Source: Stomorhina lunata (lineage: Eukaryota; Arthropoda; Insecta; Diptera; Rhiniidae). Taken from it: a stretch of 64,000 nt of DNA. Positions 1 through 13,250 of the stretch are shown here, piece by piece; within the stretch, counting starts at the first letter, position 1, and each line of letters starts with the position of its first letter. Where the stretch lies: contig OW121742.1 in the NCBI GenBank assembly GCA_933228675.1, forward strand, positions 126,395,983-126,459,982, written 5' to 3'. Position numbers and translations under genes: made by a program. The notes under the pieces are model-generated. The model had not been told where the DNA came from and did no database searches. It saw nothing but the letters and a program-made list of their open reading frames with translations.

Positions 1-403
1 TTGTGGTTATTGTTTTTTATGTAAAATTTACAATGTTGTATTTATGTTTGTTGTTGTTATTGTTGCTGTTGTATTAACTGAAATGCAAAATTATTAAAAT
101 TTTTTTCGGTGTTGTAAAACATGTGAAAATATGTGATGCTATAGAGGAACTTAAGATGCAAAGACCTGGGGGATTAGAGGATAAGAGGCTTGAAATATAG
201 AAAAAAGTGTTGGCCGTGGGGAATTAATTATTTTAAATTAAATTCATCTGAAGTTAGAAAATTTAACAATAAAACTAAAGTGTGATTTTACTAGATGAAC
301 TAACTGCTAGTTACCAAGTGGATGGAAACAAATTTAAGTCAATCTGAAAAAGGCGCCTTTTGTATCAGAATTATAGAAAATATAATAACAATTTTTTGTT
401 ATG
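1..403. other. AT-rich DNA, no gene seen
   Basis: No open frame of note, RNA gene or recognisable repeat was found. A short (TTG)n-like stretch lies at 45-75. Confidence 0.5.
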
Positions 404-552
404 ATTGAAAACCACATCAATTTTAGTGCAAACTTCACACTTAATGGAGTGTTACCATATCAATTACTTAGTGTAAAGTTTACACTAAGTAATTGATATG
501 GTATCACTCTGTTAAGTGTGACGAAGTTTGCAATTAAATTGATGAGGTTTTT
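404..552. repeat. Long imperfect foldback (MITE-like or hairpin)
   Basis: Two arms of about 66-70 bp are inverted around a single central G at 478. The innermost 14 bp on each side (TTACTTAGTGTAAA and its complement) pair perfectly. Further out the arms keep pairing through CCATATCAATT, CACACTTAA, GCAAACTT and CATCAATTT, with about five mismatches and one 3-nt bulge. The spacer is almost absent, so this is one continuous hairpin. It could be a foldback/MITE copy or a pre-miRNA-like or hpRNA locus. No clear target-site duplication was seen, which leaves the class open. Confidence 0.75.
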
Positions 553-1340
553 TACATTGTAAACAAACAGTTTACTCTTTCTTTCACTCTCTCTCTCTTT
601 CATTTTTTCTCAGTTTGTGTGATATTAACACTTGTTACAAATCCTTTAATTTGTTTACAAAAAAAAAATAAAGGAATTTATTGCTAAATCTAGTAATTCT
701 TTTGTAGCATTTTTTTATGTGTTACAAATTGTTGGCCATCAAATAATACACTTGTAACGTAATGTAATGTACCGTTGTAAAACATCCTTTTAGAGCATCA
801 TGTGTTTAGTAGTTCCTCTAACCACCCCCTGATATTTTTGTACAAATCCTTATATTTTTTTTTATATTTTTGTTGTTGTTTTTTATGCCAATAATATGAA
901 TAATTGCTTTACAATGGCAACAATTTGCCAAAAATGCCACAAAAAAGTCGGGTAAAGGACCCGCATAATCCACAACAAATGGTTATTCATTCAAACAAGT
1001 GAAGTAGGAAGAAAGGAAGGACGAAACAATAAAATATAAACCCCAAAAATATAATATGATTTATAATAAAAAAGCGATATAAAATTTGAAATAGAAATAG
1101 AGAAAATTGACAAAACAAAAAAAAAAAAAAAAAAAAACAAGTGGAAATTGCCTTTTTTCTAAGTAAAAACACAGATAAGTAAAAGAGTGAAATATGTTTT
1201 TGAAAGTACAAAATGCAGGCAAATAATACAAACTATCGAACATAGACTAAGACATAAGTTAAAGTTGGTCTGATAAGTTTGTAGACTAACATAAAAGAAA
1301 TAATTTTGAGAATACTTAAATATACAAATTTAATATTAAG
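553..1340. other. AT-rich DNA, no gene seen
   Basis: Noncoding-looking sequence with a run of more than 20 A near 1116-1137. A lone match to the 12-bp repeat of the 3.7-6.35 kb array (agacataag context) lies near 1240-1257. Confidence 0.5.
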
Positions 1341-1344
1341 GGGG

Positions 1345-1425
1345 ACAAAGTTCCCCCTGTTCCTATTCGTCTTCTTCTGTCATCCTTGACTCCCAGTGGA
1401 GCATAAGGCCTCCTATTCTTATGCC
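1345..1425 (-). mobile_element. Non-LTR retrotransposon 3' end (last codons)
   Basis: Read on the minus strand, about 1409-1380 gives A-L-C-S-T-G-S-Q-G followed by a TGA stop. This resembles the extreme C-terminus of ORF2 in a non-LTR family, and the fragment at 54.4-55.9 kb has the matching tail GCTCCACTGGGAGTC on the same strand. Only the terminal codons and a little 3' flank remain, which is typical of a 5'-truncated copy. The assignment rests on a short match. Confidence 0.45.
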
Positions 1426-1559
1426 GTAACAATTTTAAAGACTATAATTTTTATAGTTAAGAGGTTGCACAAAAATATGGCAGATCCGATTCGGTCAAGA
1501 ATAATGATAATGATCCGATTCGTTCAAGAATAATAAGTGGTGATCACTCAGCCTAATCA

Positions 1560-1740
1560 AAAAACAATGTAGGGGATGTTGGATACAAGAAACGGTTCTG
1601 ATTGGTCTTAACTTGATAAGCCAAGACTAATCTTGGCTTCATCTTAACTGTGGACACTGACTGTGGGATCACCAGAGTAACTATATCAACATCCGTTGAA
1701 GTAGCGAGCCAACATATGCCGCAAGTTCCTTACTAACGCA
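1560..1740 (+). repeat. Dispersed repeat, copy 1
   Basis: This segment matches the reverse complement of 36905-37140 along most of its length. Shared words include ACGGTTCTGATT, CTTAACTTG, the AACTGT..ACACTGAC block, GGTAACTA-type and ACATATGCCGC-type sequence. It is therefore an interspersed element present twice in the window in opposite orientation. No coding frame was recognised. It may be the 3' part of a non-LTR element. Confidence 0.6.
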
Positions 1741-1744
1741 CGAA

Positions 1745-2120
1745 AACTTATAACTCAGCATTTCCAGATGACTCAGAAGTTCGTGATGATTCAGCAGTAT
1801 AAGATGACTCAACAGTTTTGGATGACTCAGCAATTTTAGATGATCTAGCAGTTCGAAAAATAAGGAAAACTCAGCAGTTCGAGATAACTTAACAGATCTA
1901 AATGACTCAGCAGTTCCAGATTACTCAGCAGCACGAAAACTTATAACTCAGCATTTCCAGATGACTCAGTAGTTCGTGATGACTCAGCAGTTTAAGATGA
2001 CTCAGCGGTTTTAGATGACTCAGCAGATTTAGATGATTCAGCAGCTTATAAAATCAGGATAACTCAGTAGTTCGAGATGACTCAGGAGGTCGAGATGACT
2101 CAGCAGCTCCAGATTACTTT
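1745..2120 (+). repeat. Degenerate 18-bp tandem repeat rich in TGACTCAGC
   Basis: About 20 degenerate units of roughly 17-18 bp follow the pattern GATGACTCAGCAGTTCGA. Six exact ATGACTCAGC decamers start at 1822, 1902, 1979, 1997, 2015 and 2095. TGACTCA is the AP-1 core, and RTGACTCAGC is the core bound by CNC-small Maf dimers. Whether any factor binds here is unknown. Related arrays lie at 23.7-23.94 kb (inverted) and near 44.84 kb. Confidence 0.8.
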
Positions 2121-3685
2121 GCAGTTCAGTTCTAGAATGCCTTCTCTTTTAAAGTGCCCGGTTAGTAAAGCTAACAAAATTGCAAGTAATAACCTTGTGG
2201 TAAAAAGCATTCAATCTTTGGTGGATTCTGCAGAGTCCGAATAAAGTCAATTTTTGGTTCAACATTTTTTTTGTCAAAAAAGTCCCGTATCTCTAAAACT
2301 AGTAGACCGACATCTTCCAAACATGTATATTTTAAAAAATCATATAGATTTAGTACTAGTAGCGCTATCATTAACTAAGAAATGGAATAATATATAAACT
2401 ATAACATGGACTTAGATTCAGACTAAATCATTTTTCTTGGGCTAATAGATCAAGAAATAGAATGGTATAAACTAAGTCAAATACAAAGTCTCTTTTCACT
2501 TATGATTTCATTTATTTAAAACTCTTCCTAAAAACCAAAAAATGATTTCTTTTTTGTGGTAACTATTGAAAAGGATTTTTGGTATTTGTGTGTTTTTGTC
2601 AATTTTCATTTCACTTTTTTGTTTTAAACGTAATGGGTATTGTTTTGAGGTTTTGCCTTTTTTAGTCCCCGGTTTTTCTTCTCGCTTACAAAACATATGA
2701 CAGAATGTATGACAAGTTTAACAAAAATGCAATTTCAACGGGATTTACACTTTTTTCAAAACTAGGGGTAAGTGTGAAGTTCACAACACAAGCATCTCAC
2801 CCCCAAAGGCAACAAAAAAGAAACAACAACTTGCTAAAAATTCAACAAAACTGTTGTCAGACTTAAATTGGCTTAAGTTGTCATGCATAACATTTACAGA
2901 TTTTTGTTGGAAGGACATTTTTTTGCTACATTTTATTTGTTAATTTTTGTTCGCACTTGCAAAAATATTTAACTTTATGGTCAGTTTGTAGTAGCAAAAA
3001 TAAGGGCATAAAAGAAAATACAAGTTTTTTTTGATTAACGCTTCATCAATATTATAAAAGGACTGTCAGACATACTCTCTTTTTCGAAGTAACCGTGCAG
3101 AATTTTAATAATGAGTTTCATCTCTATCTATTTGTCTTCAGCCATAACCTCAAACATAAAATGAAAATGCATATAAAATAGAAATAATTCTCTCACATGT
3201 CTTTTTTGTTTTCTTCTTAGTTTAATATAAGAGTAAAAAGTCATGATGATAATCTGTCAACAATGACATAAGGTCAGTCACTTAGTTTCTATAATAATGA
3301 CCAAAGTAGGTGGACACTACTAACTTCTCATATCATCACTCAGGAGTTTTTGACTTTACAGGCCTAGAGAAGAAGACCTATTAAATAGATATTAATAAAA
3401 AAAGTTTTGTATTGAGTGATAAACGATGTCTGAAACATTATAAGCACATGTGTCCCTGTAGCTCTTGTATTAAAATTACTAAATTATTATGCATACAACG
3501 ACAATTTATCAATTTTGATTTAAGAATGTGAGAAAATTTGTTGCATTAAATAAATTTTGAATTTTAAACAAAAACAATTTTTTTGCTCTAAAATTGTACT
3601 GAGGGCAACACTGTTCATTGTAATAACACACTGGCAACACTGTAAAAATTTCAAAATGTTTTTACTTTTGAAATAAGACATAGAT
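2121..3685. other. No gene seen
   Basis: AT-rich sequence with only short frames that have no recognisable protein content. Confidence 0.5.
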
Positions 3686-3689
3686 GTAA

Positions 3690-6355
3690 GTACTTAGACA
3701 AGACACAGACTAAGTCATAGACCAATATAGACTAAGATATAGACTAATACATAGACTAAGACATAGACTAAGACATTGATAAAGACATAGACTAAGACAT
3801 AGACTAAGACATAGACTAAGACTAGACTAAGACATAGACTAAGACATAGACTAAGACATAGACTAAGACATAGACTAAGACATAGACTAAGACATAGACT
3901 AAGACATAGACTAAGACATAGACTAAGACATAGACTAAGACATAGACTAAGACATAGACTAAGACTAGACTAAGACATAGACTAAGACATAGACTAAGAC
4001 ATAGACTAAGACATAAACTAAGACATAGACTAAGACATAGACTAAGACATAGACTAAGACATAGACTAAGACATAGACTAAGACATAGACATAGGCTAAG
4101 ACATAGACATAGACTAAGACATAGACTAAGACATAGACTAAGACATAGACTAAGACATAGACTAAGACATAGACTAAGACATAGACTAAGACATAGACTA
4201 AGACATAGACTAAGACATAGACTAAGACATAGACTAAGACATAGACTAAGACATATACTAAGAAATAGACTAAGACATAGACTAAGACATAGACTAAGAC
4301 ATTGACTAAGACATAGACTAAGACATAGACTAAGACATAGACTAAGACATAGACTAAGACATAGACTAAGACATAGACTAAGACATTGACTAAGACATAG
4401 ACTAAGACATAGACTAAGACATAGACTAAGACATAGACTAAGACATAGACTAAGACATAGACTAAGACATAGACTAAGACATAGACTAAGACATAGACTA
4501 AGACATAGACTAAGACATAGACTAAGACATAGACTAAGACATAGACTAAGACATAGACTAAGACATAGACTAAGACATAGACTAAGACATAGACTAAGAC
4601 ATAGACTAAGACATAGACTAAGACATCGACTAAGACATAGACTAAGACATAGACTAAGACATAGACTAAGACATAGACTAAGACATAGACTAAGACATAG
4701 ACTAAGACATAGACTAAGACATAGACTAAGACATAGACTAAGACATAGACTAAGACATAGACTAAGACATAGACTAAGACATAGACTAAGACATAGACTA
4801 AGACATAGACTAAGACATAGACTAAGACATAGACTAAGACATAGACTAAGACATAGACTAAGACATAGACTAAGACATAGACTAAGACATAGACTAAGAC
4901 ATAGACTAAGACATAGACTAAGACATAGACTAAGACATAGACTAAGACATAGACTAATACATAGACTAAGACATAGACTAAGACATAGACTAAGACATAG
5001 ACTAAGACATAGACTAAGACATAGACTAAGACATCGACTAAGACATAGACTAAGACATAGACTAAGACATAGACTAAGACATAGACTAAGACATAGACTA
5101 AGACATAGACTAAGACATAGACTAAGACATAGACTAAGACATAGACTAAGACATAGACTAAGACATAGACTAAGACATAGACTAAGACATAGACTAAGAC
5201 ATAGACTAAGACATAGACTAAGACATAGACTAAGACACCGACTAAGACATAGACTAAGACATAGACTAAGACATAGACTAAGACATAGACTAAGACATAG
5301 ACTAAGACATAGACTAAGACATAGACTAAGACATAGACTAAGACATAGACTAAGACATAGACTAAGACATAGACTAAGACATAGACTAAGACATAGACTA
5401 AGACATAGACTAAGACATAGACTAAGACATAGACTAAGACATAGACTAAGACATAGACTAAGACATAGACTAAGACATAGACTAAGACATAGACTAAGAC
5501 ATAGACTAAGACATAGACTAAGACATAGACTAAGACATAGACTAAGACATAGACTAAGACATAGACTAAGACATAGACTAAGACATAGACTAAGACATAG
5601 ACTAAGACATAGACTAAGACATAGACTAAGACATAGACTAAGACATAGACTAAGACATAGACTAAGACATAGACTAAGACATAGACTAAGACATAGACTA
5701 AGACATAAGACTAAGACATAGACAAAGACTAAGACATAGACTAAGACATAGACTAAGACATAGACTAAGACATAGACTAAGACATAGACTAAGACATAGA
5801 CTAAGACATAGATTAAGACATAGACTAAGACATAGACATAGACATAGACTAAGACATAGACTAAGACATAGACATAGACTAAGACATAGACTAAGACATA
5901 GACAAAGACATAGACTAAGACATAGACTAAGACATAGACTAAGACATAGACTAAGACATAGACTAAGACATAGACTAAGACATAGACTAAGACATAGACT
6001 AAGACATAGACTAAGACATAGACTAAGACATAGACTAAGACATAGACTAAGACATAGACTAAGACATAGACTAAGACATAGACTAAGACATAGACTAAGA
6101 CATAGACTAAGACATAGACTAAGACATAGACTAAGACATAGACTAAGACATAGACTAAGACATAGACTAAGACATAGACTAAGACATAGACTAAGACATA
6201 GTCTAAGACATAGACTAAGACATAGACTAACACATAGACTAAGACATGGACTAAGACATAGATTATGACATAGACTAAGACAGAGACTAAGACGTAGACT
6301 AAGACATAGACTAAGACACAAACTAGGGCACAGATTAACCCATAAACTAAGACCT
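3690..6355. repeat. 12-bp minisatellite array, about 220 units
   Basis: Head-to-tail copies of AGACATAGACTA run for about 2.65 kb. The middle (about 4.5-5.7 kb) is nearly uniform. The edges carry length variants (an extra ACATAG or a lost AC) and substitutions such as ACATTGAC, ACATCGAC and ACACCGAC. The period is a multiple of three, so very long open frames appear on the minus strand with a 4-residue repeat (LVYV, then LSLC after phase changes). These are by-products of the repeat, not genes. Confidence 0.97.
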
Positions 6356-6359
6356 AGAT

Positions 6360-8039
6360 TTCAGGAATTCGCTTTAAAATCTTGTCATGCCTTTTTAAAT
6401 TTTTTGTTTTACACAATAATCCTCTAACAAGATTATGCATGACCTTTTCAAAATTTTGAATTCCTTTTGTTTTCCTTTAGAAAGAATAAATATGTTAAGC
6501 CCAAACACTTACAATAGTTTTGCATAAATTTGTGGTCTTAGTATCTATTTTACATTTCAAGGAAAATCAGCAACAAATACCATAACTTAAGTGTAAGTTT
6601 TACACTCCCTTTTCATGTTCGATGTGGTTTTCTAAAGGACATTTGAGATTCTTAAGTTGTCCTTGTACTAACATCATTCCCACATTTATTCCTAGTAGCA
6701 AACCACAAATATTAAAGGTATTCACTATGAAAACAAATAAACGCACAAACAAACATACATTTCATGAGCACGCGTGTGTGCCTTAGCTTTCTCCCATTGC
6801 ATAATAGTCCCCATAAGTTGTTTCTGAATTCGAGTATACTCTCTTTTTTATGGGACTTATCAAAAAGATGTATGGAAGTGCAACATCTTATATTCTAGAG
6901 TCTTTGTTGAAACACTTCTATTTTTAATTCGTCTTAATTTCTGTTTTTTTCAACATTTGCTTTCTTGCAAGTCTTATATTTTCGAAGTGAATACCCCTAT
7001 TACCCAACTGTAGAAAGAAAACCAAATGAAGATTTACAAAATTTTGTATAGTTTATAAGCAAACTATGAATTTTTGTAAAAGAACTCGACTTTAGTATGA
7101 ATAACAAGAATTTTTGGAGATTTTCTGGTTAAAAGTTTATTGAGGTCGAACTAATCGAGATGACTTCGATAAATACTTTTGGCCACAAAATGTTTATAAA
7201 ATTGTTGATGTTAAGGATAAAGACCATCAGGATACAAAAACAAATTGACAATAGATAATTTAGCGTTAAATAACCAAAAAAGATGCTAATAAACCACAAA
7301 AAAGTGGACAACGGTGGTTGATGAGGCCAAGGAGAGATAAAGGAAGACACAAAGGACAAATGTAATGTTATAAAAACATAAAAGGCTTAACTGATAACAC
7401 TAAATGTCAATTAGTAAGTCATTTACTTAATTTAACAGGATTAAGGATATTTGAAATTTTGCAAAAACAACACACACTTTCACAAACAACATAAAAGTAC
7501 TAATCTAAGAAAAAGGGCCATATCCTTAATTTATCTGTACAAAAAGCTTCAACAATGACACATGTGTTTTAAAGGTATTTTGGAAACTTTTGCTTAAACA
7601 TTAACTGGAAGTTAGAAGAGTCTTAAAACAGTTTAATAATCTGGACATGTGTGTGCCAAAAAAAATTGTTGTGCAAAATCTGTTCTATAACAACAAAAAA
7701 ACTAAAACTTTTATAATAAAGTCTAAATGAGTGATATGTAAAAGTTTACTTTTCACTACTTCCTTTGATGATACTTTTGCTATTTATAAACATCCTGTGA
7801 GTGAGTCAAAGTATGTGACAATATTAAATAAAATTATCTCAGTTATGATTTAATATATTTTCGTGATGATGTAAAACTTTGTATTACAACATGTTTGATG
7901 GTCACATGTTGAAGACTGAAAAAAATCGAAAACTTTCTTTTGTTTTTTTTTTTTTTTTTGTGAGGGATAAACTCTTCTAAGTTTATCGATGTTATGGAAT
8001 TTTGTTTGGATTATAGGATTTTCTAAAGAAAAATAATGT
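6360..8039. other. No gene seen; holds one dispersed repeat
   Basis: AT-rich DNA without a credible coding region. The part at 6735-6900 is a dispersed repeat shared with 38745-38975. Its first part (CATTTCATGAGCACG through TATGGGACT) is inverted there, while its second part (GTATGGAAGTGCAA through TCTAGAGTC) is in the same orientation. Confidence 0.55.
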
Positions 8040-8790
8040 TTATGGACATATTTTTGATCAAATGAACACCTATCGCTTTTATAATTGTTGAATTACACGA
8101 ATCGGTTCATTAGTTAAAGAGATATAGCAAAGAAACACTTTTGCTTCAATAGCAGGCAATACATAGTCAATATTGAAAACAAAAAATAATTTATATACTA
8201 ATAACAACTCTATATTATCGCTGCTCAGTTACACACATCGGCTTTTTAGTTCAAGAGATATAACACAGGGAAACTTTTACTTCAGTATTTGGTAATACAT
8301 AGTTTAGTGAATATTGAATCGTTTTGAAAACACAAATTGGGACTCTATTAAGAACCTATATACCGAAGGAATAGCTATTTATTATCTGTGGTCAATTAAA
8401 TTAATCGGTTCTTTAGTTTAAGAGATATTCCCCAAAATTACTTTTACTTCAAAATGAGGTAATACATATTTGCGTTAGGACTGAAGATAGATTGTTTTAA
8501 AGCCACAAATTTAAACTCCATAGATAATCTATAAAACAAAGGAACAACTCTATTTTAGCTCTTCTGAATATTACAAATCTGTTCATTAGTTTAAGAGATA
8601 TACCACAGAATGTCTTTTACTTCAAAATCAGGTAATATATAGATGCGTCATGACTGAAGATAGATTACTATATAACTCAAATTTGGACTCCACAGAGAAT
8701 CTATAGATCGAAAGAAAACTGATTCGAATTTCGCGAATCAGTTTATTAGTTTAATAGATATACTACAGACACTTTTGAGTTACTATAGAA
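8040..8790. repeat. Diverged tandem repeat, about 140-180 bp unit
   Basis: Five diverged units are marked by recurrences of AATCGGTTCATTAGTTTAAG followed by AGATATA and TTACTTCA-type words, near 8100, 8235, 8400, 8580 and 8740. Traces of the same sequence appear near 10.67 kb and 45.03 kb. Noncoding. Confidence 0.7.
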
Positions 8791-8799
8791 ATTTGGACT

Positions 8800-10370
8800 C
8801 TAAAATTTTTCTATAGAAAATTTTTTTATCAAAAATTTATCTATAGAAATAGTTTTTTATCAAAAATTTATCTATAGAAAATTTTTGCTATAGAATTTTT
8901 TTTAACAAAATTTTTTATAGAAAATTTTTCTATAGGAAATTTTTTTTTTTCAAAAATTAATCTAAAAAAATTTTTTTTTTTAATTTTTCTATAGAAACAT
9001 TTTTTATCAAAAATTTTTCTATAGAAACATTTTTTATCAAAAATTTTTCTATAGAAACATTTTTTATCAAAAATTTTTCTATAGAAAATTTTTTTATCAA
9101 AAATTTTTCTATAGAAAATTTTTTTATCAAAAATTTTTCTATAGAAAAATTTTTTATCAAAAATTTTTCTATAGAAAATGTTTTTATCAGAAATTTTTCT
9201 ATAGAAAATTTTTTTTATCAAAAATTTTTCTATAGAAAATTTTTTTATCAGAATTTTTTTTTTTAAATTATTCTAAATTTTTTTTTTTTTTAATTTTTCT
9301 AAAGAAACATTTTTATCAAAAATTTTTCTATAGAAACATTTTTTATCAAAAATTTTTCTATGGAAAATTTTTTTATCAAAAATTTTTCTATAAAAATTTT
9401 TTTATCAAAAATTTTTCTATAAAAATTTTTTTGCCAAAAATTTTTCTATAGAAAATTTTTTTTATCAAAAATTTTTCTATACAAAATTTTTTTTATTAAA
9501 AATTTTTCAATAGAAAATTATTTTAAGAAAAATTTTTCTAAAGAAAATCTTTTATTAAAAATATTTCTAAAGAAAATTTTTTTTATCAAAAATCCCTCTA
9601 TAGAAAATTATTTTTAAATAAAAATATAATAAATAAAAATATAAATAAATATTTTCTATAGAAAATTTTTTTTATTAAAAATATTTCTATCAAAATTTTT
9701 TTGATAAAAAAATTTTCTATTTTTTTTATCAAAAATTTTTCTATAGAAATTTTTTTTATCAAAAATTTTTCTATAAAAAATTTTTTTATCAAAAATTTTT
9801 CTATAGGAAAGATTTTTATCAAAAATTTCTCTATAGAACAATTTTTTATCAAACATTTTTCTATAGAAATTTTTTTATCAAAAATTTTTCTATAGAAAAT
9901 TTTTTTATCCAAAATTTTTCTATAGAAATTTTTTTTATCAAAAATTTCTCTATAGAACATTTTTTTATTACAAATTTTTTTATAGAAAATTATTTTATCA
10001 AAAATTTTTCTATAGAAAATTTTTTATCAAAAATTTTTCTAAAGAAAATTATTTTCCAAAAATTTTTCTACAGAAAATTTTTTTTTTAATTTTTCTATAG
10101 AACATTTTTTTATCAAAAATTTTTCTAAAGATTATTTTTTAGAAAAATTTTTCTATAGATATTTTTTAAGGCAATTTTTTATCCAAAATTTCTCTAAGGA
10201 AAATTTTTATATCAAAAATTTTTCAATAGAAATTTTTTTTATCTAATCCAAAATATTCAATTTTTTTTTTAATTTTTTTTTTTATCGAAAAATTTTCCAT
10301 AGAAAAATTTTTTATCGAAAATTTTTTTTATAGAAAGATTTTTTATAGAAAAACTTTTGACTTTATCGAG
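8800..10370. repeat. AT minisatellite, CTATAGAAAA/TTATCAAAAA type
   Basis: Degenerate tandem units of 28-31 bp contain TTTTTCTATAGAAAA, then a T run, then ATCAAAAA. TTTTCTATAGAAAA is a perfect 14-nt palindrome. The array matches the 46.87-48.3 kb array in sequence and orientation but is much more degenerate. FDKKIFYRK-like frames on either strand are repeat artefacts. Confidence 0.93.
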
Positions 10371-11619
10371 AGAAATGTTTAGAAATTGGTCTTTGTAAAG
10401 AGCTATAGTTAAAAATTTTATCATTTAACAATCAGTTATAAAAGACTCTAAAGAAGCACTCCATACAATATGGCTTTATTAAGAGCTACTATTGAATATA
10501 AGACTTTGAACAGAACTACGAATTAAGAGATATGCTGCAGCAACGCGTTCCATTAATGATCAGCTATAGAGTAACGTTTTTCATTCTCATAGATGCTGAA
10601 CCATTATTAGAGGCTGGCAAAGCAATGCAAGAACTACACATTGTTGTCTTTTTCGCTCATAACTCGTTAACTAATTAACCGATTTGAATGAGATAAGTTC
10701 ATTTTGTAGAAATTTTCTAGTTATTTCAATAACTGAAGTGGTGTTCTTAATTGATGCCTACTTTTAAAAATTTTTAATAATTTTGGATTTAATATTTTAA
10801 GCTAATTAAATTGTCATAAATCTTAAAAACTTAAATTAAAATAATTAATTGCCAACAGATTGCTACATTATACTCATGCAATATTCAAAAATGGTTATTG
10901 CTTCCAGTAATTCTAGGCTAAATAAAATAACTGGTTTTATAATTATTTACGGTAAAAGGACTCAAATGATACAAATGTGCTACTAATCCAAAATTTAAAT
11001 TTGAAATACATAAAACTTTAAAATAAATAAGATATTTTGGTATTGAAACAAAATAACACAAATAAATAAAAGCAATATGTTGCCTCTGTGTGGACCTGGT
11101 GTGGTTGATTAATTGGTGGTAAAACAACAGCAATTAAATAATTTCCAGAAAATTATAAGGTTTTCAAAAACGTTTATATTGCAAGAGATTTACCAAAATG
11201 ACATATCAAATTCAAATTTTACCAAAAAAAAACAAAAACTATTTCATTTAGGGTTTGATATGATTTTCAAACTATTTAGCAAAAACTTTCACTTGAATCC
11301 TTTTCTTCTTTTTCACAAGGACTTTCTCTTCAAATTTAACAATTTTGTTTTTACTTCGAACATTTTCAAAACTTCTGATTGCCAACATTTGTTGTCATTT
11401 ATTAATTAAGGGGTTAGAATTCAAAATTAAATGGTAGCAAGGGAAGGAGGAGGAGAAGTAAATAACGTCAGGCAGACAGACTGACATTTTAGACAGAGTT
11501 AAGGCATCCAGTTTAGACAGACATTTGAACAAATAAACATTTACCACACTCGGTTTAAAATTGAAAGTGTAAAATTGTTGTTTAACACACACAAGCAGAA
11601 GCGGCAACAAGAAAGGGTT
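10371..11619. other. No gene seen
   Basis: AT-rich, with a remnant of the 8.04-8.79 kb repeat near 10.65-10.72 kb (TCGTTAACTAATTAACCGAT). No coding region was recognised. Confidence 0.5.
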
Positions 11620-13250
11620 TTATATTTTTATAGGAAATTTTTTAAAAAAATTTTATTTTTATAGCAAATTCTTCAAAAATATCTTATTTTTATAGGAAGT
11701 TTTTCAAAAATTTCTTATTTTTATAGGAATTTTTTTTTTAAAAATTTCTTATTTTTATAGGAAATTTTTTGAAAATTTTCTTATTTTTATAGGAAAATTT
11801 TCAAAAATTTCTCATTTTTATCGAAAATTTTTAAAAATTTCTCATTTTTATCGAAAATTTTTCAAAAACTTCTTATGTTTATAAGAAATTTTTCAAAAAT
11901 TTCTTATTTTTATAGGAAATTTTTCACCAAAAATCTTATTTTTATAGGAAATTTAAAAAAAATTCTTATTTATATAGGAAAATTAAAAAAAAAAATTCAA
12001 AAATTTCTTGTTTTCATAGGAAAATTTTCAAAAATTTTCTATTTTTATAGGAAATTTTTCTTAAATTTCCTATTTTATAAGATTTTTTTCAAAAATTTCT
12101 TATGTTTTTAGGAAATTTTTCAAAAATATTTCAAAATTTTTCATTTTTTTTATTTTTATAGCTAATTTTTCAAAAATTTCTTATTTTTATAGGAAATTTT
12201 TCAAAAATTTCTTATTTTTATAGGGAATTTAAAAAAAATTTCTTATTTTTATAGGAAATTTAAAAAAAATTCTTTTTTTTATAGGAAATTTAAAAAAAAT
12301 TCTTATTTTTATAGGAATTTTTAAAAATTCCTATGAAAATAAGAAATTTTTCAAAATTTATTTTATTTTTATAGCAAAATTTTTAAAAAATTTGTTATTT
12401 TTATAAGAAAATTTTCAAAAATTTCCTATTTTTATACAAATTTTTTCAAAAATTTCTTATTTTTATAGCAAATTTTTAAAAAATTTCTTATTTTTATTGG
12501 AAATTTTTTCAGGAAATTTTAAAAAAATTTCTTATTTTTATAGGAATTTTTTTTTAATTTTTTATTTATATAGAAAATTGTTCAAAAATTTCTTATTTTT
12601 AAAGAAAATCTTCCAAAATTTCTTATTTTTATAGGAAATTTTTCAAAAATTTCCTATTTTTATAGGAAATTTTTCAAAAATTTCTTAATTTTATAGGAAA
12701 TTTTTCAAAAATTCTTATTTGTATATTAAATTTTTCAAAAATTCTTATTTATATATATTAAGTTTTTCAAAAATTCCTTACTTTTATAGAAATTTTTTCA
12801 AAAATTTCTTATTTTTATAGAAAAATTTTCAATTTTTTTTTTTATTTTCTTAGGTAATTTTTCAAAAATTTCTTATTTGAATGTAAAATTTTTCAAAAAT
12901 TTTCTATTTTTATTAAAAAAAAAAATCAAAAATTTCTTATTTTTGCATGAAATTTTTCAAAAATTTTATATTTTTATAGGAAAATTTTCATAAATTTCCT
13001 ATTTTTATAGGAAATTTTTCAAAAAATTCTTATTTTTATAGGAATTTTTTCATAAATTTCCTATTTTGATAGGAAATTTTTCAAAAATTTCTTATTTTTA
13101 TAAAAAAATTTTTCAAAAATTTTTTATTTTTATAAGAAATTTTTCAAAAATTTCTTATTTTTATAGGAAATTTTTCAAAAATTTCTTATTTTTATAGGAA
13201 ATTTTTCAAAAATTTCTTATTTTTATGAGAAATTTTTCAAAAAATTCCAA
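11620..13250. repeat. AT minisatellite, TTATTTTTATAGGAAATTT type
   Basis: About 50 degenerate units of about 30-31 bp contain TTTCTTATTTTTATAGGAAA followed by TTTTTCAAAAA. It is the reverse complement of the array at 19.5-21.66 kb, so the two form a very large interrupted inverted repeat. Confidence 0.93.

Noticed and set aside
3822..6233. 803-codon minus-strand frame of LVYV/LSLC repeats
   Set aside because: It is the translation of a 12-bp tandem repeat with a period divisible by three. No start context, no unique sequence.
5698..6321. 207-codon minus-strand frame in the same array
   Set aside because: A second reading frame of the same 12-bp repeat.
8868..9960. Frames of 60-120 codons with FDKKIFYRK
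   Set aside because: The same minisatellite family at 8.8-10.4 kb; not coding.
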